Source: an uncultured Eggerthellaceae bacterium (GTDB taxonomy: Bacteria; Actinomycetota; Coriobacteriia; Coriobacteriales; Eggerthellaceae). Taken from it: a stretch of 64,000 nt of DNA. The stretch lies in assembly GCA_949840905.1 (NCBI GenBank), contig CATKXW010000006.1, forward strand, positions 1 to 64,000. The letters run 5' to 3'. Shown here one piece after another: positions 7,569 through 15,135 of the stretch. The notes beneath the pieces are model-generated. The model was not told where the DNA came from. It ran no database searches and was given only the letters and a program-made list of their open reading frames with translations. Each line of letters begins with the position of its first letter. Positions within the stretch are counted from its first letter, which is position 1. A program made the translations under genes and the position numbers.

Positions 7569-8870
7569 CTATACGGCGAACTGATCGGGTTCGATCACGG
7601 TGAGGCCGCCCATGTAGGGCACGAGAGCCTCGGGCACGGTGACCGACCCGTCGGCGTTCTGGTAGTTCTCGAGGATGGCCGCCATGGTGCGGCCCACGGC
7701 CAGACCGCTGCCGTTCAGCGTGTAGGCATAGCGGGTGCCCTTGAAGCTGTCCGGGTCACGATACTTGATGTTCGCGCGGCGCGCTTGGAAGTCGGTGCAG
7801 CAAGAGCAGGAGGATATCTCCTTGTAGGCGTCGTAGCTGGGCAGCCACACTTCCACGTCGTAGGTCTTCGCGGCGGAGAAGCCCAGATCGCCGGTGCACA
7901 GGCTGATGACGCGATAGGGCAGCCCCAGCTTCTGCAAGATGTTCTCGGCGTCGTCCACCATGGCCTCCAGGTCGTCGAAGGCCTCCTCGGGCTTCGCGTA
8001 CTTCACCATCTCTACCTTGGAGAACTGATGCACGCGGATGATGCCGCGAGTGTCGCGTCCGGCGCTGCCGGCCTCCTCGCGGAAGCAGGGGGTGAACGCG
8101 CAGTACTTGAGCGGCAGCTTGTCGGCGTCGATGACCTCGCCGGAATGGATGTTGGTGAGCTGCACCTCGGCGGTGGGGATGAGATAGAGGCCCTCGCGGG
8201 TCTTGAACAGATCGTCTTCGAACTTCGGTAGCTGGCCGGTGCCCGTGAGCGTGGTGGAGTTGGCCATGGCCGGACACCACCACTCTTTATAACCGCGAGA
8301 GGTATGCTGGTCGAGCATGAAGTTGATGAGCGCACGCTCCAGACGAGCGCCTGCGCCGCCCAATAGGTAGAAGCGGCTGGCGGCCAGCTTCACGCCGCGT
8401 TCGAAGTCGATGACGTTCAGGTTGGTGCCAAGATCCCAGTGGGGCAGCGGCTCGAAGCCGTCGGCGGCGAAGTCACGGGGGGTGCCCCAGCGGCGCACCT
8501 CGGGGTTCTGCGACTCATCAGCTCCCACCGGCGTGGTCTCGTGCGGCAGGTTCGGCACGCTCAACAGCAGAGCGCGCAGCTCCTCGTCTGCTGCTTCGCG
8601 CTCGGCGGAGATGCGATCGAGCTCTTCGTTTATCTCGCGCACATGCTCTTTGATGGTCTCGGCTTCCTCCTTGCTGCCTTCCGCCATCAGCTTGCCGATG
8701 TTCTTCGATGCGGCGTTGCGCTCGGCCTGCAGCGCTTCTTCGCGAGCGATGGCTACGCGGCGCGTCTCGTCGAGGCGCGTGAACGCGGCAGTGTCCCACG
8801 AGGCGTTACGATTCTTCATGGCCTCCTCGACGAATTCGAGGTTATCGCGCACGAACTTTGCATCCAGCAT
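7569..8870 (-). CDS. serS: Seryl-tRNA synthetase
   Basis: A 433-residue class II synthetase that charges tRNA-Ser. The N-terminal long coiled-coil arm spans about 25-105. The catalytic domain has [10 protein letters not shown] (motif near 240), [22 protein letters not shown] (motif 2, about 274-295), and at the end [18 protein letters not shown] (motif 3, about 390-407). Length is normal. AAGGAGA precedes the ATG, and a TATACT box (plus-strand 8919-8924, minus orientation) lies about 50 bases upstream. No T-box leader was seen. Confidence 0.96.
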   Translation of the reverse strand: MLDAKFVRDNLEFVEEAMKNRNASWDTAAFTRLDETRRVAIAREEALQAERNAASKNIGKLMAEGSKEEAETIKEHVREINEELDRISAEREAADEELRALLLSVPNLPHETTPVGADESQNPEVRRWGTPRDFAADGFEPLPHWDLGTNLNVIDFERGVKLAASRFYLLGGAGARLERALINFMLDQHTSRGYKEWWCPAMANSTTLTGTGQLPKFEDDLFKTREGLYLIPTAEVQLTNIHSGEVIDADKLPLKYCAFTPCFREEAGSAGRDTRGIIRVHQFSKVEMVKYAKPEEAFDDLEAMVDDAENILQKLGLPYRVISLCTGDLGFSAAKTYDVEVWLPSYDAYKEISSCSCCTDFQARRANIKYRDPDSFKGTRYAYTLNGSGLAVGRTMAAILENYQNADGSVTVPEALVPYMGGLTVIEPDQFAV

Positions 8871-8918
8871 GGGAGCATCTCCTTCTTGCAGTGCCTATGA
8901 ACAGTGGATAGTGCTACC

Positions 8919-8942
8919 AGTATAGCGTGCAAGGGGTATACT
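8919..8942. promoter_or_regulatory. Back-to-back -10 boxes between serS and the small membrane gene
   Basis: TATACT is present on the minus strand (8919-8924), pointing at serS, and on the plus strand (8937-8942), pointing at the gene at 9037. The two would fire divergently from an 18-base offset. -35 matches are weak on both strands. Confidence 0.4.
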
Positions 8943-9036
8943 TTGAACCGACGAGAAGGGGGATTGTCGGCTAGGGAATGGTGCCGGCTGCGCCCCTTCG
9001 TTGAACCTTCGTTCCATTCGGAAAGCGAGCGCCACC

Positions 9037-9255
9037 GTGGACTTCAACGAGATATACCATTTCCTCTTCGAGACGTTCCCCGGCATGGGAGTGCTCATCG
9101 GCAGCGGCCTTGTGATCAGCGTGATCGTGTGCGTGGTGCTCGAACGGCGCACGCGCAAGATGTTCCGTGATCGCGGATCGGCCGATCACGATGAATGGTC
9201 TCTGTTCGACGACATTGAAGAAGGCGAGCGGGAAGAGGAAGAGAAGGAGGCGTGA
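9037..9255 (+). CDS. Small single-pass membrane protein
   Basis: A 72-residue protein starting at GTG 9037, preceded by a GGAAAGCGAG purine stretch; a TTG at 9001 would extend it by 12 residues. One membrane helix (about 18-35: MGVLIGSGLVISVIVCVV), then a basic ERRTRK stretch and an extremely acidic C-terminus of Glu and Asp. No known family was recognised. Its stop overlaps the start of the pyridoxal-kinase-like gene, so the two are coupled. Confidence 0.55.
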   Translation: MDFNEIYHFLFETFPGMGVLIGSGLVISVIVCVVLERRTRKMFRDRGSADHDEWSLFDDIEEGEREEEEKEA

Positions 9256-10163
9256 TGATCATGATGAGCGCGATGGAAGCGGCGGCGCAAGCGCCTGTGG
9301 TGATGTATCGTCGCGAGGCGGACTACATCCCGCGGGTGGCGGCGGTGCACGATCTGTGCGGCTATGGGAAGTGCTCGCTCGGGGTGGCGATACCGGTGCT
9401 GTCGGCTGCTGGCTGCGATGTGTGCCCGGTGCCCACGGGCCTGTTCTCGTCTCATACGGCCTATCCGGGCTGGTACATGCACGACACCACGGCCATCCTG
9501 GATGATTACCTGAACGCCTGGAAGGGCATCGACGTGGAGATAGATGCCGTGTACTCCGGCTTTCTCGGGGCACCGGAGCAGGTGGACGTCATCCGTTCGC
9601 TATACGAGACGTATCCCGATGCGCTTCGCCTGGTCGATCCGGTGATGGCCGATCATGGCAAGGTGTATCCCACCTATACGCCTGAGCTGTGCGACGCCAT
9701 GGCGTCGCTGGCCGGCGATGCCGACATCCTCACGCCGAACCTGACCGAGGCGGCCATCATATTGGGCGAGCCCATCGGCGAGGAGTGGCGCGGGGCCGAC
9801 ATCACCGATGCGGAGGCCATGGCCATGGTGGACGCACTGGTGGCGCAAGGCGCGAAGCATGTGGTGCTCAAGGGCATCCGCCGCCAAGGCGAGAACGTGG
9901 TGCGCAACTTCGTGGGCGGCGTGGACATGGAGCCGTGCGAGGCGTGCAACGAGTATCTGCCCTATATGCTGCACGGTACGGGCGATGTGTACGCATCGTG
10001 CCTGCTAGCGGCCGTTATGGCGGGCAAGAGCCTGCAAGCGGCCGTGGAGTTCGCGGGCGATTTCGTTCATGACGCGATGATCGTGTCCTCCAAGCAACCC
10101 CATTTCGAGGAGCGTGGCGTGAGCTTCGAGTCGCTGCTCGGGAAAGTGTCGGCGCTGCTCTAG
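9255..10163 (+). CDS. Pyridoxal/pyridoxamine kinase-like (ribokinase fold)
   Basis: About 302 residues of the PdxY/PdxK type, which phosphorylates B6 vitamers to give PLP. Visible: AAVHDLCGYGKCSL near 30 (substrate pocket), PTGLFSSHT (about 61-69), DPVMADHGK (about 127-135), TPNLTEAAIILG, and the anion-hole/catalytic HGTGDVYAS (about 240-248) with the catalytic Asp. AAGGAGG at 9244-9250 could serve ATG 9255, 9261 or 9264. The gene ends in a CTAG whose opposite strand is the stop of the convergent kinase. Confidence 0.85.
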   Translation: MIMMSAMEAAAQAPVVMYRREADYIPRVAAVHDLCGYGKCSLGVAIPVLSAAGCDVCPVPTGLFSSHTAYPGWYMHDTTAILDDYLNAWKGIDVEIDAVYSGFLGAPEQVDVIRSLYETYPDALRLVDPVMADHGKVYPTYTPELCDAMASLAGDADILTPNLTEAAIILGEPIGEEWRGADITDAEAMAMVDALVAQGAKHVVLKGIRRQGENVVRNFVGGVDMEPCEACNEYLPYMLHGTGDVYASCLLAAVMAGKSLQAAVEFAGDFVHDAMIVSSKQPHFEERGVSFESLLGKVSALL

Positions 10164-12649
10164 AGCGAGCGGGCGCGATCGGCGATGCCGAGGGCGGCGA
10201 ACAGGATGCCCACGGCACCGGGCACCAGGGCGCCGGCCATTTGCAGCGGCGTGGCGCTGATGGCTCCGTTGGCGAGATAGGTGCCCACCAGCATGCCTGC
10301 CATCAGGATGATGGCGGCCAGCACTGCACCGATCACGTCGAAGGCGAGAGTGCCACGGATGCACAGCACGGCGTAGGCGACTGCGGCCAGCACCCAGCTT
10401 CCCGCCACGCACCAGGTGAGCGGGCTTGCGAGGCACGCAAGGGCCGTGTTATTGATGTTCGCGCTGCTGATGGAGGCATTGGCTGAGGTGAGGGCGTTGG
10501 CGATGGCCATCCAGTTGGTAAGGTCGCCCGAGCCCAGCGAGGCGAACGCGAAGGCGCTCACAGCAGCGCACAGAGCGGTGGCGCCGGCTTCGATCACCGA
10601 GAGCAGCATCCCTGAGAGCACTGGCGAGGCGCTTCCCATGCCCACTGAGCCGAAGAGCGGTTGGGCGAGCAGGGTGAGGGCCGTCTCGAGGCTATAGCGG
10701 CCTATCATCCACCACCAGGCGCCGAAGGCCACGGCGAGCGCCGTAGCGACGAGGAACGCCCCGTTGAAGCACAGCATGATGACGAACAGGACGTAGGCTG
10801 CCAGTATGCCGATGCTGGGCAAGAAGGCGGAAAGGGCGGCGACGCCCAGCAACAGTACCCAGAACACAGGCACCATCCCGCTGGCGAGGCCATAGACGGC
10901 GCTGGGATCGAAGCGGATGTTCACCAGCGCAACGGCGGTCATGAGGGCTGCGCCCAACATGATGGACCCGCGCATGATGAGGTTGCCGCCGCCATCGCCG
11001 ATGCGGTCGAGCAGAGGTGGCTTGGCGGGATTCAGATCACGGGAGGCAACGGGTTGGCTGCGGGAGCTGCTTCGGTCGCGGCTGTCGCGAGAGGGACGGT
11101 CATGGTCGCTCTCATGCCTGTCGCGGGACGTGCGCAGCTCGCGCACGGCAGGAGCGCTCGATGCTCTCGGACGCTGGGAGTCGCGTTCGGTGCGCTCGCG
11201 TAGGGCGGCCAGGCGATCGCCCAGATTGACGTGGGCCTTTGCGGTGCCCGCGCCATAGGCGTCCCGGGCGTATTCTCCGGCATCGTCATCGCTCTTCTCG
11301 GTGGCGGCTTCGAGGGGCGCACCTTGCACGGTGGCGGCCAAGATGCGCGTGCCCTCCCTGACATTGCCCAGGTAGGGTGCCAGGGCTTCTGCGAACTCGG
11401 CCACGGTATCGTAGCGCTCGTCCACATCGCCATGGAGGGCGGCGAACATGATGTCGTCCACCCGCCTATCGAGGGATTCCCAGCATAGCGACGGCAGCAC
11501 GAGCTCGGCATCCTCGATGGCGGTCTCGGCGGTCTTCAAGCTGTCGGCGAAGAAGGGGTTCACGCCGCTGAGCATCTCGTAGGTGAGGCTGGCGAGCGCC
11601 CATTCGTCGGTGCGGCCGTCCAGCTTCTGCTGGCGCATCTGCTCCAGCGGCATGTAGCCGATGGTTCCGCCGCCGGCCGTGCCGTGGCCCGATGCATCCA
11701 CTAGGGTGGACAGGCCGAAGTCGGTCACCTTCACGATGCCCTTGCTGTTGATCACCACGTTCTCGGGCTTTATGTCGAGATGCAGCACATGGGCCGCATG
11801 GGCCACTTCGAGGGCGTGGGCCACAGAGGTGAAGATGGCAGCGATGATGTCGAGGTCGATGTCGTCTTTCAGCTCGTTCATGAGCTGGGCGAGGGTCTTG
11901 CCCTCGATGTATTCCATGATGATGTAGACCGTGGTGCCGTGCAGCTCGCAGTCGTATACCGTGACGATATTCGCGTCGTTGAGCTGGGCGATGGTGCGGG
12001 CTTCCTTCAGCCCGGGAATGTGGGCGAAAGGGTCGGCCGCGGCGCTGTCGGCACTGGAGGGCGCGCTGGCCACGGTGGCGAGCACTGTGGTGAGCGAGCT
12101 TTCGGATGGGCCGCCGGCGTTGAGGAACGAGGCGTTGGCGGTGTCCGGATCATGGGTGGGCGCGCCGGCGGTCTGGCCGAGCGGCACCGTGAGGTGCTCG
12201 TTGGCGCCCCCGCCATGAGCGCTGCGCACCTCGGCGGCGTTGAGCCGCGTGCGGCGACGGGCGCGATGCTCGTCGAGGGCGTCGAGGAATGCCGGCTCTT
12301 GGGGGTAGGAGGGACCGGTGGGCACCGGATGGGTGCCGTCGGAGGCCCATTCCCCGAACGAGAGCTTCTCGCCCGGCATAGCGAGGATGCCCGCCTCGTG
12401 CATGATGCGCTTGGCGCTCATGCGGTTCACAGCATCGATGCGCGCCTGCTCTTGAGCCCGCATGGCCTCGGTGGCCTCTTGGGCGATGCGCTGGGCATGT
12501 TCGACGTCGGCGGCGGACAGCTCGATGCGCTTGATGGCCACATCGCGTTTGAGATGGGTGTCGTAAGCGCGGAACACCGTGGCATAGCCGCCCGCACCAG
12601 CAGTGCCGACGATGCGGTAACGGTCGAGTATGAGCGTGCCTTGGACCAC
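10160..12649 (-). CDS. Membrane Ser/Thr protein kinase with large N-lobe insertion
   Basis: An 829-residue Hanks-type kinase. The glycine loop GTAGAGGYATVF (15-26) and VAIKRI with catalytic Lys40 are followed by about 160 extra residues (roughly 50-212, Ala/Ser/Gly-rich). Helix C (EARTIAQLNDANIVTVYD, Glu216) only appears after that. The catalytic loop reads HLDIKPENV (290-298), with Leu instead of Arg of HRD; DFG is at 310-312. Then come a TIGYMPLEQ activation segment, a charged Arg/Ser/Asp linker (about 440-545) and a multi-pass membrane region (about 558-825). It probably senses an envelope signal. No PASTA repeats are present. Convergent with the kinase at 9255, sharing a 4-bp CTAG. Confidence 0.88.
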   Translation of the reverse strand: MVQGTLILDRYRIVGTAGAGGYATVFRAYDTHLKRDVAIKRIELSAADVEHAQRIAQEATEAMRAQEQARIDAVNRMSAKRIMHEAGILAMPGEKLSFGEWASDGTHPVPTGPSYPQEPAFLDALDEHRARRRTRLNAAEVRSAHGGGANEHLTVPLGQTAGAPTHDPDTANASFLNAGGPSESSLTTVLATVASAPSSADSAAADPFAHIPGLKEARTIAQLNDANIVTVYDCELHGTTVYIIMEYIEGKTLAQLMNELKDDIDLDIIAAIFTSVAHALEVAHAAHVLHLDIKPENVVINSKGIVKVTDFGLSTLVDASGHGTAGGGTIGYMPLEQMRQQKLDGRTDEWALASLTYEMLSGVNPFFADSLKTAETAIEDAELVLPSLCWESLDRRVDDIMFAALHGDVDERYDTVAEFAEALAPYLGNVREGTRILAATVQGAPLEAATEKSDDDAGEYARDAYGAGTAKAHVNLGDRLAALRERTERDSQRPRASSAPAVRELRTSRDRHESDHDRPSRDSRDRSSSRSQPVASRDLNPAKPPLLDRIGDGGGNLIMRGSIMLGAALMTAVALVNIRFDPSAVYGLASGMVPVFWVLLLGVAALSAFLPSIGILAAYVLFVIMLCFNGAFLVATALAVAFGAWWWMIGRYSLETALTLLAQPLFGSVGMGSASPVLSGMLLSVIEAGATALCAAVSAFAFASLGSGDLTNWMAIANALTSANASISSANINNTALACLASPLTWCVAGSWVLAAVAYAVLCIRGTLAFDVIGAVLAAIILMAGMLVGTYLANGAISATPLQMAGALVPGAVGILFAALGIADRARSL

Positions 12650-12852
12650 GGTCTGCGCGATGCCCCTTCTGGTTCGTTCACGGTGCGTTTCAGGGTATTT
12701 TGGTCGTACCTGTCTATGCTAGCACAAACCGGTGGCCGCCTCTCGCTCTGAAGCCTCGAAGAGCGGGAGGCTCCCACTGCGTTGGGAGCATCGAGGGGGC
12801 TCATGACGAGCCCAGGGGGCGATGGCTTGTGGGGCGGTGCGCGAACAGGGAC

Positions 12853-12868
12853 ATTCCGAATTCGGAAT
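12853..12868. promoter_or_regulatory. Perfect 16-bp palindrome, candidate operator O1
   Basis: ATTCCGAATTCGGAAT is its own reverse complement over all 16 bases. It lies about 85 bases before the HTH-HipA start codon, in AT-rich promoter DNA, where an autoregulatory DNA-binding protein would act. Confidence 0.65.
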
Positions 12869-12897
12869 ATTTATTTATCGAATACTGCTGGAAAAAC

Positions 12898-12913
12898 ATT
12901 CTGCAATCGGTAT
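12898..12913. promoter_or_regulatory. Degenerate second copy of the palindrome, candidate operator O2
   Basis: ATTCTGCAATCGGTAT matches O1 at 12 of 16 positions and begins exactly 45 bases after it. It overlaps the likely -10 region. Two related sites in one promoter support a repressor-binding role. Confidence 0.45.
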
Positions 12914-12953
12914 ATTTAGGGAATGCTCCGTGGGGGAAGAAGGCGAGGCGATC

Positions 12954-14324
12954 ATGCTCACGACGAAAGAAGCGGCCGAACGGTTGGGGGTGAGCACGCG
13001 GCGCGTGACCGAGCTGGTTCGTGGCGGCGACCTGAAAGGCGAGCGATTCGGGCGGTCATGGATGGTAGACGAAGCGGCGGTAGAGCAGCGTCTTTCGCGA
13101 CAGCCGCGCCCTGGCCGTCCGTTGATGGGGGAGCGAGATGAGCGCAATCTCTCTCGTCATACTCTGATGAACCGCGAACATCCCGTCATCGACTTCACCT
13201 ACGATCGTCGCACGCGGGAGGTGGGCGAGCTGAAAGCACGCGAGGGGCTGGCCTGGCGTCCCTTGGGTATCGGGCGTTTGGATAAAGAGCCGAACCGCTA
13301 TGACCTTGCAGCATGGATTCGAGCTCGCAGCATCCCTGACATACGGCCCCATCTGTCCGAGGAGCTGCAAAGGCTCGGGCTGGGATCGGCGCCCGAGCTC
13401 ATGTTCTCCTCGCTCGGCCTGAGCTTGTCCGACCAGTATTGGTTCAAGCCCTTGGGCACCGACATCTCCTGGCGCGATGTGAACTTCTTCGAGAACGAGT
13501 ACGCTCACGGCGTACGGGGGATAGGGTGTCTCGCTTCGGCGGCTAGCGGGGGAAGGACGCCCGACGCCTCTACCGATGGCATGCTCGCGAAGAGTTGGGT
13601 CCGTGAGGGCGGCGCAGACTGGCTGCTGAAGGGGGGCACGGGCAATGAGAACCGTGAGCCGTACAACGAGCTTCTCGCAACGAAGCTGCTCACACGCCTG
13701 TTGCCGAAGGAGAGCTTCGTCGAATATCAACTGGCCGAACGCCACGGCCTGACATGTTCTGCCTGCAAGACCATGGTGGATGCCCACACCGAGCTCATCT
13801 CGGCCCAAGATGTGCTGTGCGGTTTTGGGGCAACGGAGGGGCGTAGCATCCATCAAGGATATATCAGGGCGCTCGAAGAGCTCGCTGTGAAGGATGCGCG
13901 GGGGAGCATCGACCGCATGATCGTGATCGATCACCTGATGGCGAACTTCGATCGGCACGAGCGCAACTTCGGTCTGATCCGCGATGCGGAGAGCCTCGAC
14001 CATTATCGGGTGGCACCGCTGTTCGATCATGGCAGCGGCTTCTGTGCTCGCGCCACCACTAAAGAATTGCAGCGCGGGCCTTATCGTTGGGTCAGCCATC
14101 CTTTCGAGGAATATCCCTCTCAGCAGCTCGCGCTGGTGAGCGACCTGTCATGGTTCGACCCTTCTTTGCTGGACGGCTTCGCAGACGAGATAGCGCAGGT
14201 GCTCGGCGAGAATCCAGCGCTCGACGAAGAGCTCATCGAGGCAGTACAGCGCCAGACTGCTCGCCAGCTGAGAACGGTCACCGACCTTGCTGCCGAGCGC
14301 GGCTTCCTCGTAGCCGGCTGGTAA
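12954..14324 (+). CDS. Excisionase-type HTH fused to HipA-like kinase
   Basis: A 457-residue protein from ATG 12954; longer in-frame starts lack a ribosome site and would run through the palindromes. Residues 1-48 form a MerR/excisionase-type winged HTH (TTKEAAERLGVSTRRV; GRSWMVDEAAV). After a linker, residues about 150-430 resemble the HipA kinase: DWLLKGG (221-227), catalytic loop NFDRHERNFGLI (330-341, Asp332 and Asn337), and metal-binding APLFDHGSG (353-361) in place of DFG. HipA kinases phosphorylate proteins such as glutamyl-tRNA synthetase in toxin-antitoxin systems. No separate HipB is adjacent; the fused HTH may take that role. The gene is flanked by AT-richer, gene-poor DNA, a sign of transfer. 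Confidence 0.78.
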   Translation: MLTTKEAAERLGVSTRRVTELVRGGDLKGERFGRSWMVDEAAVEQRLSRQPRPGRPLMGERDERNLSRHTLMNREHPVIDFTYDRRTREVGELKAREGLAWRPLGIGRLDKEPNRYDLAAWIRARSIPDIRPHLSEELQRLGLGSAPELMFSSLGLSLSDQYWFKPLGTDISWRDVNFFENEYAHGVRGIGCLASAASGGRTPDASTDGMLAKSWVREGGADWLLKGGTGNENREPYNELLATKLLTRLLPKESFVEYQLAERHGLTCSACKTMVDAHTELISAQDVLCGFGATEGRSIHQGYIRALEELAVKDARGSIDRMIVIDHLMANFDRHERNFGLIRDAESLDHYRVAPLFDHGSGFCARATTKELQRGPYRWVSHPFEEYPSQQLALVSDLSWFDPSLLDGFADEIAQVLGENPALDEELIEAVQRQTARQLRTVTDLAAERGFLVAGW

Positions 14325-14830
14325 GGGGTCTTCAGGAGAAGGCGCTCTTTTGGCGCGGCTAGGGCGGCATGCTCGCGACGTTAGGCGGCTTGTCGCTGCT
14401 ACGATGGTCAACCCCGGATCAAGCTTGTAGCTTGCGGGGTAGACGGCTCCGTTCTTAGGGAGGGCTCGTTGCTTTCTGAGCTTATCAGTCGATTCGATGA
14501 TCGCTAGCACGATCGGGCAAAACGCAAAGAGCCCTGTATAGGTGACCAGCTTCGACCTCCATTTGATGCGGGGTAGCCCGCAACCTGATGTTCAGGGGAT
14601 GGTCTAGCGCTCATGTTCTACTAGCGTGTTTAGAATACGAACATTCATCCATAGCGGGCCGATCGCCATCCGAAGGCATTTTCGGGCGCTTGTCCTGGCG
14701 ATCGACCCTGAGCATATCGTAAGCTGCCGTTTACAGTTGCTGGGCGCAGAATCTTCATAATCGGAAACGACAGCCTTTTACGCTGGGGCGTTTTCTTCGT
14801 ACCATCCGGTTTTAAGTGAGGCGATCGGAA

Positions 14831-15001
14831 TTATTCTTTGAAGTCGTTTTCGGGGCGTGATATATTCCGGGTTGCCAAACTGTGGAGTACCCGGTGGGGG
14901 ACTTCGCAAAACTGAATATCCATCACGTTGCGTAATTCGTCCGAATATGACGCGAGGAAGGCATCTGCCTCCGGTAGCGTCGTATTCGTGAAGGAATTCA
15001 T
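14831..15001 (-). CDS. Possible 56-residue small protein
   Basis: An ATG at 15001 (minus strand) opens a 56-codon frame ending in TAA at 14831, beginning MNSFTNTTLPEADAF and with a balanced amino-acid mix. No good Shine-Dalgarno is present: the upstream sequence is the GATACTCC-side repeat arm. No family was recognised. It could be chance, a remnant, or an element-encoded peptide. Confidence 0.2.
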   Translation of the reverse strand: MNSFTNTTLPEADAFLASYSDELRNVMDIQFCEVPHRVLHSLATRNISRPENDFKE

Positions 15002-15028
15002 GTTTTGCGATACTCCACAGTTTGGCGA
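14874..15028. repeat. 16-bp inverted repeats bracketing ~123 bp
   Basis: GCCAAACTGTGGAGTA (14874-14889) is exactly complementary to TACTCCACAGTTTGGC (15013-15028). A further inner block, TCGCAAAAC on the left and GTTTTGCGA on the right, continues the symmetry; the left side carries about 14 extra bases (CCCGGTGGGGGACT) between the blocks. The pair lies 107 bases before the surface-protein start codon. Confidence 0.75.
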
Positions 15029-15135
15029 CTGTGGCGGATGCCCTCCTCACGTCGTCGCTAACTGATGAGCGTTCTAACAGCAGGGTCTCCTCCGCAGTGT
15101 GAAATCGACGCACTAGCCGGAAGGAGCGGGTCGCC

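Larger units (their letters stand above)
12650..12953. promoter_or_regulatory. Divergent regulatory region between the Ser/Thr kinase and the HTH-HipA gene
   Basis: About 300 bases without a gene. The kinase-proximal half is GC-rich with no clear promoter. The half next to the HTH-HipA gene (12850-12925) is strikingly AT-rich and carries two similar palindromic sites described separately, a TATATT at 12911-12916 as a possible -10, and GGGGGAAGAAGG upstream of the start codon. Confidence 0.5.
14325..15135. other. 811-base gene-poor region with long inverted repeat
   Basis: No robust gene fills this stretch. It contains a stem ACCCCG...CGGGGT with inner AAGCT/AGCTT (14411-14440), possibly the terminator of the HTH-HipA gene, then AT-richer DNA, a 16-bp inverted repeat pair (14874-14889 and 15013-15028) and a possible 56-codon minus-strand frame (14831-15001). 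The final 107 bases lead into the surface protein; GGAAGGAGC at 15118-15126 is its ribosome binding site. Confidence 0.55.

Noticed and set aside
9003-9014. GAACCTTCGTTC, a core match to the SOS-type dyad
   Set aside because: Flanks do not fit, it lies about 60 bases past the predicted -10 box, and one eight-base core match per window is expected by chance.
10160-10163. Shared CTAG stop of convergent genes as a regulatory signal
   Set aside because: Simple consequence of tight packing; no further structure there.
12822-12953. Longer N-terminus for the HTH-HipA protein
   Set aside because: Would translate the AT-rich promoter and both palindromes; the HTH motif starts right after ATG 12954.
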